Shown here: in pieces, positions 24,055 to 32,815 of the stretch | Layout of the letters: every line of letters begins with the position of its first letter | Position numbering within the stretch: position 1 is the stretch's first letter | Origin: Actinospineispora acaciae DSM 45401 | Lineage (GTDB): Bacteria > Actinomycetota > Actinomycetes > Mycobacteriales > Pseudonocardiaceae | Length of the DNA stretch: 64,000 bases | Direction of reading: 5' to 3' | NCBI RefSeq assembly: GCF_000620785.1 | Contig: NZ_JIAI01000023.1 | Coordinates: forward strand, 1-64,000 | Made by a program: the position numbers and the translations under genes | The notes under the pieces: generated by a model | Seen by the model: only the letters and a program-made list of their open reading frames with translations | Database searches by the model: none | What the model was told of the DNA's origin: nothing

Positions 24055-26148
24055 ATGACCGCATCACTCGAGCGCCCGTATCGGGTGGGCGTCGACATCG
24101 GCGGCACGTTCGTCGATGTGGTCCTCCTCGACACCAGGAACGGGCGGCTCACCTCGGCCAAGCGGCTGTCCAACCCGACGGACCCGGCGAGCAGCGCGCT
24201 CGCCGGAATCGACGACGTGCTGGACCGCGCCTCGGGGTCGCTGGCGGACGTGCGCCAGGTCGTCCACGCGACGACCATCGGCCCGAACACGATCATTCAG
24301 CGCACCGGGGCCAGGGCCGCCTTCCTGGTCACCGAGGGCTTCGGTGACCTGCTGCAGATGCAGCGCCAGCTCCGGCACAACCCGTACGACCTCTCGTACC
24401 GCCGCTACGAGCCGCTGGTGCCGAGGGAGCGGGTCTTCCAGGTGCCGCAGCGGACCCGCGCCGACGGCTCGGTGCACCGGCCGCTCGACGAGGCGGCCGT
24501 GCGGGAGATCGCGGTCCGGCTCCGGGAGCTCGAGGTGTCGGCGGTGGCCGTCTGCCTGCTGCACAGCTACGCCGACCCGGCCGACGAGCGGCGGATCCGG
24601 GAGATCCTCGGCGCCGAGCTGCCCGAGGTGTCGGTGTCGCTGTCCTGCGAGGTCGCGCCGCTGCCGAGGGAGTACGAGCGGGCCAGCACGACGGTGGCCA
24701 ACGCCTACATCGAGGGCGCCTACCGGCGGTACCTGACGCGCATGGAGCGGGCGATGCGCGGCGGCGGGTTCGCCGGCGGCTTCTACCTCATGCAGGCCAA
24801 CGGCGGGCTGGCCACGGTGGCGCAGGTCAAGGCGGTCCCGATCCCGGCGCTGGAGTCCGGGCCCACCGCCGGCGCGATCATGGCCGCCGCGCACGGCATG
24901 CGGGCCGGGGAGCGCAACGTCCTCTGCTTCGACATGGGCGGCACCACGGCCAAGGCCGCCGCCTGCGTCGACGGCGAGATCGCGGTGGCCAACCAGTTCG
25001 AGGTGGACCGGACGCTGATGCGGCCGGGGACCGGGATCCCGGTGCTGATCCCCAGCCTCGACCTGGTCGAGATCGGCGCCGGGGGCGGCTCGATCGCGCG
25101 GGCGAACCTCGGGATCGTCACGGTCGGGCCGAGGAGCGCGGGGGCGCGGCCGGGCCCGGCCTGCTACGGCAACGGCGGCGAGCACGCCACGGTGACCGAC
25201 GCCAACCTGGTCCTCGGCTACCTGAACCCGGACTTCTTCAACGGTGGCCAGCTGGGCCTCGACCCGGCCGCCGCCCAGCAGACGGTCAAGGCGCAGGTGG
25301 GAAGCCCGCTCGGGCTCGACACCGTGGAGGCCGCCTGGGGGGTGCACGATGCCGTCACCGCGAACATGGCCAACGCGATCCGCGCGGTCTCGCTGGAGCG
25401 CGGCCACGACCCGAGGGGCTTCGCGCTGGTCCCCTCCGGGGGCGGCGGGCCGCTGCACGCCTCCCGGATCGCGCGCGCCCTGGGCATCCCGAAGATCGTT
25501 GTCCCGGCGGCCGCCGGGGTGCTCTCGGCGGTCGGGCTGCTCGCCGCCGACCCGCGCTTCGACCTGGCCCGCGCCGCCTACCGGCCACTGACCGCGCCGG
25601 CGCTGGCCGAGGTCGACGAGATCGTCGCGGAGCTGCGGGCCGAGGCCGACGCGCGGCTGGACGCCAGCGGGCTGCCCGGCCACCGGACCTACCAGCGCGC
25701 CCTGGAGATGCGCTACGCCGGCCAGGGCCACGAGATCACGGTGCCGGTCCCGGACGGGGCGGGCGCCGTGGCCTCGGTGCTCGCCGCCTTCGAGGCCCGG
25801 TACGAACGGCTGTACGGGTTCGCCGAGTCCCAGGCGCCGGTGGAGATCACCTCGGTCCGGCTGACCGCCCAGATCCCCGGGTCGGAGGTCCGGACCGGTG
25901 TGGCCGACGGTGTGGCGGCCGCCGAGACCGTCCGGCCGCACGCGCGGCGCCCCGCGTACTTCCCGGAGGCCGGTGGGCTCGTCGAGGTGCCGGTGTACCG
26001 GCGCGCCGAGCTGCGCGAGGGCGCCACCTTCGCCGGGCCGGCGATCGTCGAGGAGGAGGCGTCCACCTCGCTGCTGCTGCCCGGCGACCGAGCCGTCGTC
26101 GACCGGCGGTCGAACCTGGTCATCGAGGTCAACGGAGCGAGCCGATGA
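24055..26148 (+). CDS. Hydantoinase/oxoprolinase subunit A (HyuA family)
   Basis: A 697-residue protein. The N-terminal ATPase-like region (VGVDIGGTFVDVVLLD, residues 11-26) and the central DMGGTTAKAA (near 301) belong to the ASKHA-type HyuA fold, with a C-terminal acetone-carboxylase/hydantoinase A domain. It works with HyuB in ATP-dependent ring opening of N-methylhydantoin, 5-oxoproline or similar cyclic imides/lactams. An AAAGGTGG ribosome site precedes the ATG. First gene of a four-gene rightward operon, ATGA overlap with hyuB. Confidence 0.92.
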   Translation: MTASLERPYRVGVDIGGTFVDVVLLDTRNGRLTSAKRLSNPTDPASSALAGIDDVLDRASGSLADVRQVVHATTIGPNTIIQRTGARAAFLVTEGFGDLLQMQRQLRHNPYDLSYRRYEPLVPRERVFQVPQRTRADGSVHRPLDEAAVREIAVRLRELEVSAVAVCLLHSYADPADERRIREILGAELPEVSVSLSCEVAPLPREYERASTTVANAYIEGAYRRYLTRMERAMRGGGFAGGFYLMQANGGLATVAQVKAVPIPALESGPTAGAIMAAAHGMRAGERNVLCFDMGGTTAKAAACVDGEIAVANQFEVDRTLMRPGTGIPVLIPSLDLVEIGAGGGSIARANLGIVTVGPRSAGARPGPACYGNGGEHATVTDANLVLGYLNPDFFNGGQLGLDPAAAQQTVKAQVGSPLGLDTVEAAWGVHDAVTANMANAIRAVSLERGHDPRGFALVPSGGGGPLHASRIARALGIPKIVVPAAAGVLSAVGLLAADPRFDLARAAYRPLTAPALAEVDEIVAELRAEADARLDASGLPGHRTYQRALEMRYAGQGHEITVPVPDGAGAVASVLAAFEARYERLYGFAESQAPVEITSVRLTAQIPGSEVRTGVADGVAAAETVRPHARRPAYFPEAGGLVEVPVYRRAELREGATFAGPAIVEEEASTSLLLPGDRAVVDRRSNLVIEVNGASR

Positions 26149-27845
26149 GCGAGACACCCGGCCTGGACCCGCTGGCCCTGGGCGCGCTGTGGCGCGGCCT
26201 GGCGGCGGCGGCGAACGAGGGCGGCCTGATCCTGCAGCGCACCGCCTACTCCCCCGCCGTCCGCGAGGGCAGGGACTTCTCGGTGGCCGTGTTCGACGCC
26301 CGGCGCCGGATGATCGCGCAGGGCGACTTCAGCCCCGGGCACCTCGGCTCGATGCCGGGGATGGTCGAGCGGATCCTGGAGTACTACCCCGAGGAGGACA
26401 TGCGCCCCGGGGACGTGTACGCCTTCAACGACCCGTGGATGGGTTCCGGGCACCTGCCGGACTGGATGGTGGCGGCCCCGTTCTTCCACGAGGGACGGAT
26501 CGCCGGGTACGCCGCGAGCTGCGTGCACATGATCGACGTGGGCGGCGCGTCCCCCGGCTCCCAGCAGGTGGTGGGGATCTCGGAGAACTACCAGGAGGGC
26601 ATCCGGCTGCTGCCGACCAGGTTGTGGCGCGCCGGCGAGCCCAACGCCGAGGTGCTGCGCATGCTCGAGCCGAACGTGCGGGTACCGGACACGCTGCTCG
26701 GCGACCTGCGGGCGAACCGGAACTGCGGGCGCATCCTGGCCCGGCGGGTGGAGGAGCTGCTGCGCCGGTTCGGCCGGGACGGGTTCGACGCGGGCTGCGA
26801 CGCGCTGCTCGACCACAGCGAGCGGGCGCTGCGCGCCGCGATCGGCGAGATGCCCGACGGGACCTACCGCGCCGCCGACCACCTGGACGACTGCGGCCCG
26901 GACACGGACCCGATCAGGATCGAGGTCGCGGTCACCATCGACGGCGAAGGCCTGACCATCGACTTCACCGGGTCGGACCCGCAGACCAGCTCGGGCCTGA
27001 ACGCGGTGGAGAACTACACCCGCGCCTACTGCTACTTCACCCTCAAGGCGATCACCCACGACCACCAGATCCCGCAGAACGCCGGCTCGCTGCGGCCGCT
27101 GCGGTGGATCGCGCCGGAGGGCACGATCGTGCACGCCAGCCGCCCGGCCGGCAACGGCGGACGGGCGATCATGCAGCAGCGGATCGTCGACGTGCTGATG
27201 CAGGCCTTCGCGCAGGCGGTCCCGGACCAGGTGGTCGCGCCGTCCAGCCACTGGGCGAACCCGATCATCAGCGGCATCGACCCGGACACCGGCCGGCGGT
27301 TCGTGTTCTACGACGTGGTCGTCGGCGGTTTCGGCGGGCGCGCGGGCAGCGACGGCACCGAGGCGATGTCGGCCTCGTTCAACATCGACACCATCCCCAC
27401 GGAGATCAACGAGCATTCCTACCCGGTGCTGGTGGAGCGCTACCACATGCTGCCGGACACGGCCGGCGCCGGTCGCTGGCGCGGTGGGCACGGCGTGCGC
27501 AAGGACGTCCGGGTCTACGGCGAGGACCTGCGGCTGTCCAACCTCGCGGAGCGGCAGCGGATCGCCCCGCCCGGCGTCCTCGGCGGCGGGCCCGGCGCGG
27601 TCGGCGAGACCGTCGTCTTCCCGGCCTCGGGGGAACGGCGGACTGTCCAGTCCAAGGGCACCTACCCGCTGCGGTCCGGCGACCTGGTCTCGCACCGGGT
27701 GTCCGGGGGCGCTGGCTACGGGGACCCTGGCCAGCGCGACCCCGAGGCCGTGCGGCGCGACCTGCGGCTGAAGCTGCTCTCCCCGGAGAAGGCACGCCTG
27801 GCCTATCCCGGGGTCGAGCTCCCGACCGGCCCGGAGCAGGGGTGA
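26145..27845 (+). CDS. Hydantoinase/oxoprolinase subunit B (HyuB family)
   Basis: A 566-residue HyuB protein with the conserved FNDPWMGSGHLPDW (near residue 94), a TIDFTGSDPQTSSGLNAVEN segment and the Gly-rich C-terminus ending VSGGAGYGDP. It is the partner of HyuA in hydrolysis of a cyclic amide. Starts in a four-base overlap with hyuA and ends three bases before the flavin oxidoreductase start, so the operon is tightly packed. Confidence 0.93.
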   Translation: MSETPGLDPLALGALWRGLAAAANEGGLILQRTAYSPAVREGRDFSVAVFDARRRMIAQGDFSPGHLGSMPGMVERILEYYPEEDMRPGDVYAFNDPWMGSGHLPDWMVAAPFFHEGRIAGYAASCVHMIDVGGASPGSQQVVGISENYQEGIRLLPTRLWRAGEPNAEVLRMLEPNVRVPDTLLGDLRANRNCGRILARRVEELLRRFGRDGFDAGCDALLDHSERALRAAIGEMPDGTYRAADHLDDCGPDTDPIRIEVAVTIDGEGLTIDFTGSDPQTSSGLNAVENYTRAYCYFTLKAITHDHQIPQNAGSLRPLRWIAPEGTIVHASRPAGNGGRAIMQQRIVDVLMQAFAQAVPDQVVAPSSHWANPIISGIDPDTGRRFVFYDVVVGGFGGRAGSDGTEAMSASFNIDTIPTEINEHSYPVLVERYHMLPDTAGAGRWRGGHGVRKDVRVYGEDLRLSNLAERQRIAPPGVLGGGPGAVGETVVFPASGERRTVQSKGTYPLRSGDLVSHRVSGGAGYGDPGQRDPEAVRRDLRLKLLSPEKARLAYPGVELPTGPEQG

Positions 27846-27848
27846 GCC

Positions 27849-29033
27849 GTGCGCCTGTTCTCCTCGTTCGCCTGTCGGGACGTCCGCGCCCGCAACCGCA
27901 TCGTGGCCTCCCCGATGTGCCAGTACGGCTCGGTCGACGGCCGCCTGACCGACTGGCACCTGGCGCACCTGGGCAGGCTCGGCATCGGGGGCGCCGGGAT
28001 CGTCTTCGTCGAGGAGACCGCCGTGGCGGCCACCGGGCGCAAGACCCATGCCTGCGCCGGCCTGTGGGACGACGACCAGGTGCCCTCGTTCCGCCGGGTG
28101 GCCGCCCTGCTGGACGGCGTGGGAGCGGTGCCCGCGATCCAGCTCGGACACGCCGGGCGGCGGGCGTCGACCCACGAGGCCCGGCGCGACTGGGCGCCGC
28201 TGCGGGACTCCGACCGGGCGGCCGGGCTGCCGCCGTGGCGGGCGGTCGGGCCGAGCCCGGTGCCGGTCGACCCGGGCTGGCCGGTCCCGGCGGCCCTCAC
28301 CCCGGCGGGCATCGATGACCTGGTCCGGGCCTGGGCCGCCGCCGCGAGCAGGGCCGTCGCCGCCGGCTTTCGCATCGTGGAGATCCACGGCGCGCACGGG
28401 TACCTGCTGCATCAGTTCCTGTCCCCGGTGACCAACCGGCGCACGGACGGGTACGGCGGGTCACGGCCGGCCCGGATGCGGCTGGCGGTCGAGGTGACCG
28501 AGGCGGTGCGGGCCGCCCTGCCGGCGGGCGTGCCGCTGTTCTTCCGGGTGTCCTGCGTCGACGGGCGCGGCGGTGCGTGGTCGCTGGAGGACACCGTCGA
28601 GCTGGCGCGGGTGCTGCGCTCGCGCGGGGTGGACGTGGTGGACTGCTCGTCCGGCGGCATCGCAGGGGACTCCGCGATGCCGCTGCTCCGGCGGGTGCCC
28701 GGCTACCAGGTCGAGTTCGCCCACGCGGTCCGCCGGCGGGCCGGGGTGGCGACCATGGCGGTCGGGCTGATCACCGAGCCGAGGCAGGCGCAGGCCGTCC
28801 TGGACTCCGGCGCCTGCGACCTGGTCGGGCTCGCCAGGGAGCTGCTCGTTCGCGGCGACTGGCCGCACGCGGCCGCCGTCGAGCTCGGCGAGCCCGCCCC
28901 GTACGACCTGCTGCCTCCGGCGTACGCGTTCCGGCTGCGCCGCCGCGACACGGTCGCACGCATGCCGCTCAACGATCCCGAAGCGGCCGGGGATCCGACC
29001 GAGGACGAGCTCCGCGTTCTCGACAGCACCTGA
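27849..29033 (+). CDS. NADH:flavin oxidoreductase, Old Yellow Enzyme (YqjM-like) family
   Basis: A 394-residue FMN TIM-barrel enzyme. The N-terminal ASPMCQYGS with Cys24 marks the YqjM/xenobiotic-reductase subgroup. The paired substrate-binding histidines sit in EIHGAHGYLLHQFLSP, and VGLITEPRQAQ and LVGLARELL are the phosphate-binding strands. It would reduce an activated C=C bond with NAD(P)H. Located between hydantoinase and transporter, it could reduce a ring double bond before or after ring opening; the substrate is unknown. Confidence 0.92.
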   Translation: MRLFSSFACRDVRARNRIVASPMCQYGSVDGRLTDWHLAHLGRLGIGGAGIVFVEETAVAATGRKTHACAGLWDDDQVPSFRRVAALLDGVGAVPAIQLGHAGRRASTHEARRDWAPLRDSDRAAGLPPWRAVGPSPVPVDPGWPVPAALTPAGIDDLVRAWAAAASRAVAAGFRIVEIHGAHGYLLHQFLSPVTNRRTDGYGGSRPARMRLAVEVTEAVRAALPAGVPLFFRVSCVDGRGGAWSLEDTVELARVLRSRGVDVVDCSSGGIAGDSAMPLLRRVPGYQVEFAHAVRRRAGVATMAVGLITEPRQAQAVLDSGACDLVGLARELLVRGDWPHAAAVELGEPAPYDLLPPAYAFRLRRRDTVARMPLNDPEAAGDPTEDELRVLDST

Positions 29034-29094
29034 AGGGGGCCACAACGAGACGCACGTCGACACCGACGTCGATGCACCCGCTCCTGGAGGACCA

Positions 29095-30450
29095 ATGGCA
29101 TCCCATCCGCAACGGCTGCGCGCCCCGCAAGAGCCCACCGCCATGAAGCCCGAGGCCAAGCGCGCGGCACGGGCCGCGTTCGTCGGCCTTTTCGTCGACT
29201 TCTTCGACATCTATCTTCCGATCGTCGCGCTGGCCCCGGCGATGGCGCACTTCCAGCCGGCGACGATCTCCAAAACGGCGGCCACCACCATCTTCTACCT
29301 GACCTTCGCGGTCACCCTGGTGGCCCGGCCGATCGGCTCGACCATCTTCGGGTACGTCGGGGACAAGTACGGGCGCCGGCGGACCACCCTGGTCGCGGTG
29401 GCCGGGTTCACCGTCGCCACCTTCGCCGTCGCGGTGCTGCCCAGCCATGCGCAGGTCGGGTACCTCAGCGTGGCCCTGCTCATCGCGTGCCGCTTCATCG
29501 GCGGAATCTTCATGGGCGGCGAATACACGGGCGCAAACTCGCTGGCGCTGGAATCGGTGCCCACCGCCAAACGGGGCATCGTCGGCGGCGTGATCGGCTC
29601 GGCCTACCCGTGGGGATATGTGGCGATCTCCGCCGTCACGCTCTTCCTGTTGTCGTTCCTGCCGGCGGCGGGCCCCGGCTCGCCGTATGTCGAATGGGGA
29701 TGGCGCATTCCCTTCGTCGTCGGCGGCATCCTCGGTGTGGTGCTGTTCGGCTACTTCCGGCGGACCTCCGAGTCCGAGGCGTGGCTCAGCCAGGCCGACA
29801 CCGTTTCCGAGCGGACGCCGTTCCGCGACCTGTTCTCCGGAACCAACCGCCGGGTACTGGTCGAGGTCTTCACGCTGATGAGCGGGCTCTGGCTGATCAC
29901 GCAGGCGACCGTGTCCACGATCCCCGGCCTGCTGGTGTCCTACTTCGACCGGGACAGTTCGACGGTGACCGCCGGGATGCTGGTCGCCTACGTGGTGATG
30001 GCGATCGGCTACCTCGTGGTCGCGGTCATAGGCCAGCGGATCGGCCGCAGGAGGACCCTGGTCGGGCTGGGCCTGGTGATCGCGGTCGTGACCAGCCTGG
30101 CGTTCTTCGCGATGGTGCGCACGCTGGAGGCCCGGGGTTCGTCGGTCCAGGTCTTCGCGTTCGTGACCATCGCCATCGTGGTGGGCATCTGCCCGTTCGG
30201 CCTGGCGCACACCTACGTCATCGAACGGTTCCCGACCTCCGTGCGCGCGTCCGGCTACGGCATCGGCTACAGCACCGCAGTGATCATCCCGTCGTTCTAC
30301 AGCCTGTTCATGCTCGGGCTCGGAAAGATCATGCCGTACGCCTACACGCCCATCGTGCTCATCATGGCCGGCAGCGCGCTCACAGTGGCCGCCGCAACCA
30401 TGGGCCGCGACCACGACCAACTCGACATCGCCGAGGTCGGCGCACCCTGA
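29095..30450 (+). CDS. MFS transporter, metabolite:H+ symporter type
   Basis: A 451-residue 12-span transporter with GYVGDKYGRRR (loop 2-3 motif) and GGIFMGGEYTGAN. It is close in sequence and length to the transporter at 745-2103, so the two catabolic units use related importers. Likely substrate: the cyclic imide or acid handled by the hydantoinase operon. Its last 211 coding bases and the following 8 bases recur at 34121-34339, flanking an inserted module. The gene itself is intact. Confidence 0.92.
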   Translation: MASHPQRLRAPQEPTAMKPEAKRAARAAFVGLFVDFFDIYLPIVALAPAMAHFQPATISKTAATTIFYLTFAVTLVARPIGSTIFGYVGDKYGRRRTTLVAVAGFTVATFAVAVLPSHAQVGYLSVALLIACRFIGGIFMGGEYTGANSLALESVPTAKRGIVGGVIGSAYPWGYVAISAVTLFLLSFLPAAGPGSPYVEWGWRIPFVVGGILGVVLFGYFRRTSESEAWLSQADTVSERTPFRDLFSGTNRRVLVEVFTLMSGLWLITQATVSTIPGLLVSYFDRDSSTVTAGMLVAYVVMAIGYLVVAVIGQRIGRRRTLVGLGLVIAVVTSLAFFAMVRTLEARGSSVQVFAFVTIAIVVGICPFGLAHTYVIERFPTSVRASGYGIGYSTAVIIPSFYSLFMLGLGKIMPYAYTPIVLIMAGSALTVAAATMGRDHDQLDIAEVGAP

Positions 30451-30458
30451 GGCGTGTC
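30240..30458 (+). repeat. 219-bp direct repeat, left copy (within MFS gene 3' end)
   Basis: From the C before GTGCGCGCGTCCGGC to GAGGCGTGTC just past the stop, this segment recurs at 34121-34339 in the same orientation with 7 mismatches (about 97 percent identity). Five mismatches are silent and two change residues (Phe to Ser, Met to Val). The pair encloses 30459-34120. Confidence 0.95.
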
Positions 30459-30477
30459 GGCGCCAGAAGTGACCCCG

Positions 30478-30564
30478 GCCCCGGGAGACCCGCACGGTCC
30501 GGAGGTCTCGCCGAGGGCCGGGTGTTGCCGCGCGGGTCGGATCGTTCGTCAACGACCGGCGCGG
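30478..30564. terminator. Two GC-rich hairpins between convergent genes
   Basis: One hairpin pairs GGCCC/CGGGAGACC with GGTCTCGCCG/GGGCC (30478-30519). A second pairs CCGCGCGGGTCG (30528-30539) with CGACCGGCGCGG (30553-30564), 11 of 12 bases. They lie between the MFS stop and the convergent methyltransferase stop and could terminate transcription from either side. There is no U-tract, as is common in high-GC bacteria. Confidence 0.5.
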
Positions 30565-30569
30565 GAACC

Positions 30570-31700
30570 TCAGCCCGGCAGCGCCATCCGCTGGCCGCCA
30601 GGCCCGACCGTGACCGTCCAGTCGGTCACGACCGGCTCGCCGGCCTCGTGCCACCACCGGTAGGCGTCGGCCACCTCGTCGAACAGCCGTCGCGGGCCGC
30701 CCTGCCGCACCCGATACGGCGGCTCCTCCCCAACCTCGACCGACGCCCACGACCGGCTAGCAGGGTCGAACAGCCACACCGCCCCCTGCCCTGGCGCGGC
30801 GCCCTTCTGCCACTGCAACCGCACCCCATCGCCGAGGCGCTGCCCGATCGCCATCGCCGCGTCCCGTCCACTGCCCCATAGCCGCGGGTGCAGATCGGTC
30901 TCGCCGATGACCTCCGGCTCGCCGACGATGCTCGCCGGGGCGACACGGGGCACCCGGTCGGCGCGTGTCCCCATGAACTCCAGCGGCCAGCTCAGCCGCC
31001 CGGTCGCGGTGCCGTCGCCGTGCGCGGTCAAGGTGAGCAGGCCGGGCTGGTGGTAGCTGTTGTACAGCGGAACGACCAGCCTGCCGCCGGCCGCGGTCTG
31101 CGCCACCCATGCGTAGGGCACCTCTCGGACACCCACGGTTGCGATTACCCGGTCGTACGGGGCGCCAGCGGAGTGTCCGAGCATGCCGTCCCCGGTCACG
31201 ACGGTCACCGTGTCGAACCCGGCCCGGTCCAGCGCATCGCGAGCTAGCGCCGCAAGTGTCGGGTCTATCTCGACGGTGACCACGTTCTCAGCGCCCACCC
31301 GCCAGGACAGGAGTGCGGCGTTCCAGCCGGTTCCGGCTCCGATCTCCAACGCTCGCATGCCCGGCTCGACGTCTAGGGCGTGCAGCATCTTGGCGACCAC
31401 GCTCGGCGCCGAGGTGGACGAGGTGACCTCCCATCCGCCCTCGGCCGGTGGGTTGCCATCATCGACCTGCGTGTGGACCGGCTCGTTCCGGTAGGCCAAC
31501 TTCGACCAGGTGTCGGGGTCGGTGTCGCGGCGCATCGCCAGCAGCCGCCCGCCCGCCGCCTCGCTGACCTGCCACACCGTGCCCGGGATGAACTCATGGC
31601 GGGGCACCTGCTCGAACGCGGCCCGCCGCCAGTCGTCGCCGAGCGACCCGGCGGCCACCAACTCGGTGACCAGCCGGGCGCGCTCCTGTTCGAAGGTCAC
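30570..31700 (-). CDS. PIMT-like peptide methyltransferase (imiditide/FxLD-system type)
   Basis: A 376-residue protein. Residues 1-220 form a protein-L-isoaspartate O-methyltransferase fold: ELVAAGSLGDDWRRAAFEQV at the start, then RHEFIP, SSTSAPSVVAKML, the SAM motif ALEIGAGTGWNAALL, and VVTGDG. A C-terminal domain of about 150 residues (from EFMGTRADR to VTVGPGGQRM) is absent from repair-type PIMTs and typical of RiPP-associated ones. Related enzymes methylate a chosen Asp so that it cyclises to an aspartimide. The GTG start follows the TAA of the peptide gene with no spacer, so the two are translationally coupled. Confidence 0.88.
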   Translation of the reverse strand: MTFEQERARLVTELVAAGSLGDDWRRAAFEQVPRHEFIPGTVWQVSEAAGGRLLAMRRDTDPDTWSKLAYRNEPVHTQVDDGNPPAEGGWEVTSSTSAPSVVAKMLHALDVEPGMRALEIGAGTGWNAALLSWRVGAENVVTVEIDPTLAALARDALDRAGFDTVTVVTGDGMLGHSAGAPYDRVIATVGVREVPYAWVAQTAAGGRLVVPLYNSYHQPGLLTLTAHGDGTATGRLSWPLEFMGTRADRVPRVAPASIVGEPEVIGETDLHPRLWGSGRDAAMAIGQRLGDGVRLQWQKGAAPGQGAVWLFDPASRSWASVEVGEEPPYRVRQGGPRRLFDEVADAYRWWHEAGEPVVTDWTVTVGPGGQRMALPG

Positions 31701-31832
31701 TTACAGGCCGCCCGTGCCGTTGGGGTCCCCGTCGCCCTCGGGCGTGCCGGGACCGGCTGGCTCTGGCGGGGGCTTGGGGTCGTTCGGTCCACGCATGGCG
31801 AACACTGGAGCGTGGTTCGCGTGTTTACCCAT
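31701..31832 (-). CDS. Putative RiPP precursor peptide (43 residues)
   Basis: A 43-codon gene starting ATG at 31832 behind GAGGAAGG (8 bases) and ending TAA directly before the methyltransferase start. The peptide has a basic/His start (MGKHANHAP), a VFAMRG segment, a Pro-rich middle, and a Gly/Asp tail (GDGDPNGTGGL) without Cys, Ser or Tyr. Asp34-Gly35 is the only Asp-Gly pair and the best candidate for aspartimide formation; Asn38-Gly39 is also labile. A longer in-frame start (31871) would add 13 residues but has no ribosome site. No leader family was recognised. Confidence 0.75.
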   Translation of the reverse strand: MGKHANHAPVFAMRGPNDPKPPPEPAGPGTPEGDGDPNGTGGL

Positions 31833-31957
31833 GGTGTGCACCTTCCTCTTTGTTGTTGCGGTTTCCGACATCGAGACTCGTCGCGCGACGCACCCCGGCC
31901 GCCGTGAGCTGGTGGACATACCGCCGGGCGTGGCCATGCCGAGGCGCCGAAAGGTTC

Positions 31958-32188
31958 TCAACGGCAATCCACCCAACCAAGCTCGACCAACCGGCGAAGC
32001 GTCGACTCGACCGCCCCGGAGGGCAGCCCGGAGGTACGGGCGATGTCCAGCGCGGGCATCTCCTGGGGTGCTGTGGTGTTGAGGACGGCGAGCACGGTCA
32101 CGATCCGCTCGCCTACTGTGGCGCGGCTGTTGTGGCCAACGAACCACAGGTCGGCGGCGAGGTGTGCCAGGCCCACTCGCTCAGCCAC
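31958..32188 (-). CDS. Small winged-helix DNA-binding-like protein
   Basis: A 76-residue protein whose GTG start overlaps the stop of the upstream gene by eight bases. The pattern ERIVTVLAVLNTTAPQEMPA then LDIARTSGLPSGAVESTLRR and LVELGWV resembles a winged helix-turn-helix of the MarR/PadR-replication-initiator kind, without an effector domain. An in-frame ATG at 32215 would extend it. It lies 125 bases upstream of the peptide gene and could be a local regulator. Confidence 0.6.
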   Translation of the reverse strand: MAERVGLAHLAADLWFVGHNSRATVGERIVTVLAVLNTTAPQEMPALDIARTSGLPSGAVESTLRRLVELGWVDCR

Positions 32189-32627
32189 GACGCCCCCGTT
32201 CCGCCTCGACGGCATCGTTCACGGCGTCGATCGCGTCTTGTATGCGCCGGTCGTAGCACCGGGCGGCGCGGCGGCGTACCAGCTCCAGCACCGACCAGCG
32301 TCGGTCGCCGGGAAGCATGGCGAGGTGCCGCTGCCGTATCTCGCCGCTTGGGCGTAGCTCCACGCTGTTCTCGGGGTCGGGCACGGCAACCATGCAGGGA
32401 AAGCACAGGCGGACCTCCCCGGCGGCGCGGGGCAGCCAGATACCGGCGGCGATGACCTTCACCCCGCCGCACACAGGTATCGGGAACGGGTCACAGGCGT
32501 CATACACCGCGTGCACCCGCCAATCGAGCATTGAAAGGAGCATCCCGAACTCCGGCCTGTCCGTGGATGTCGCGTCGTGGTCGGCCGGCCCCGGCCCGCT
32601 CCCATAGTCGATCACGCGTCGGAGCAT
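32181..32627 (-). CDS. Hypothetical protein with paired cysteines
   Basis: A 148-residue protein of unknown family. Four cysteines form two groups, YDACDPFPIPVCGG (near 44-54) and LCFPCM (near 74-78), compatible with metal binding. A basic helical C-terminus (RRRAARCYDRRIQDAIDAV) follows. Internal ATGs (for example MLLSMLDW) are possible starts. It heads the leftward group that leads to the peptide and methyltransferase genes and is divergent from the XRE regulator. Confidence 0.55.
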   Translation of the reverse strand: MLRRVIDYGSGPGPADHDATSTDRPEFGMLLSMLDWRVHAVYDACDPFPIPVCGGVKVIAAGIWLPRAAGEVRLCFPCMVAVPDPENSVELRPSGEIRQRHLAMLPGDRRWSVLELVRRRAARCYDRRIQDAIDAVNDAVEAERGRRG

Positions 32628-32674
32628 TCTCGCTGAAACCCAACGGTGCTAGGAAATGCGTGGCATCCGCACGC

Positions 32675-32696
32675 CTTGCGCACGGCCATGCGCAAG
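32675..32696. promoter_or_regulatory. Palindromic operator candidate in the RiPP module
   Basis: CTTGCGCA at 32675-32682 and its exact inverse TGCGCAAG at 32689-32696 flank a 6-base spacer. The site lies in the 188-bp divergent region between the leftward biosynthetic genes and the XRE regulator, which is the obvious candidate to bind it. Confidence 0.5.
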
Positions 32697-32815
32697 CCTC
32701 TCGAGAGAGATCAACACAAGTGGGGGTGTTCGCGTCGCGTACCCTGACCGAATAAGCACGGTGCCCCGGCGCCGGTGGCACGGCCCGGGGCATGGCCGAC
32801 CATCGAGGGGTCGAC

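Noticed and set aside
31701..31871. Longer 56-residue version of the precursor peptide from the ATG at 31871
   Set aside because: The ribosome site GAGGAAGG lies inside that extension and serves the ATG at 31832.
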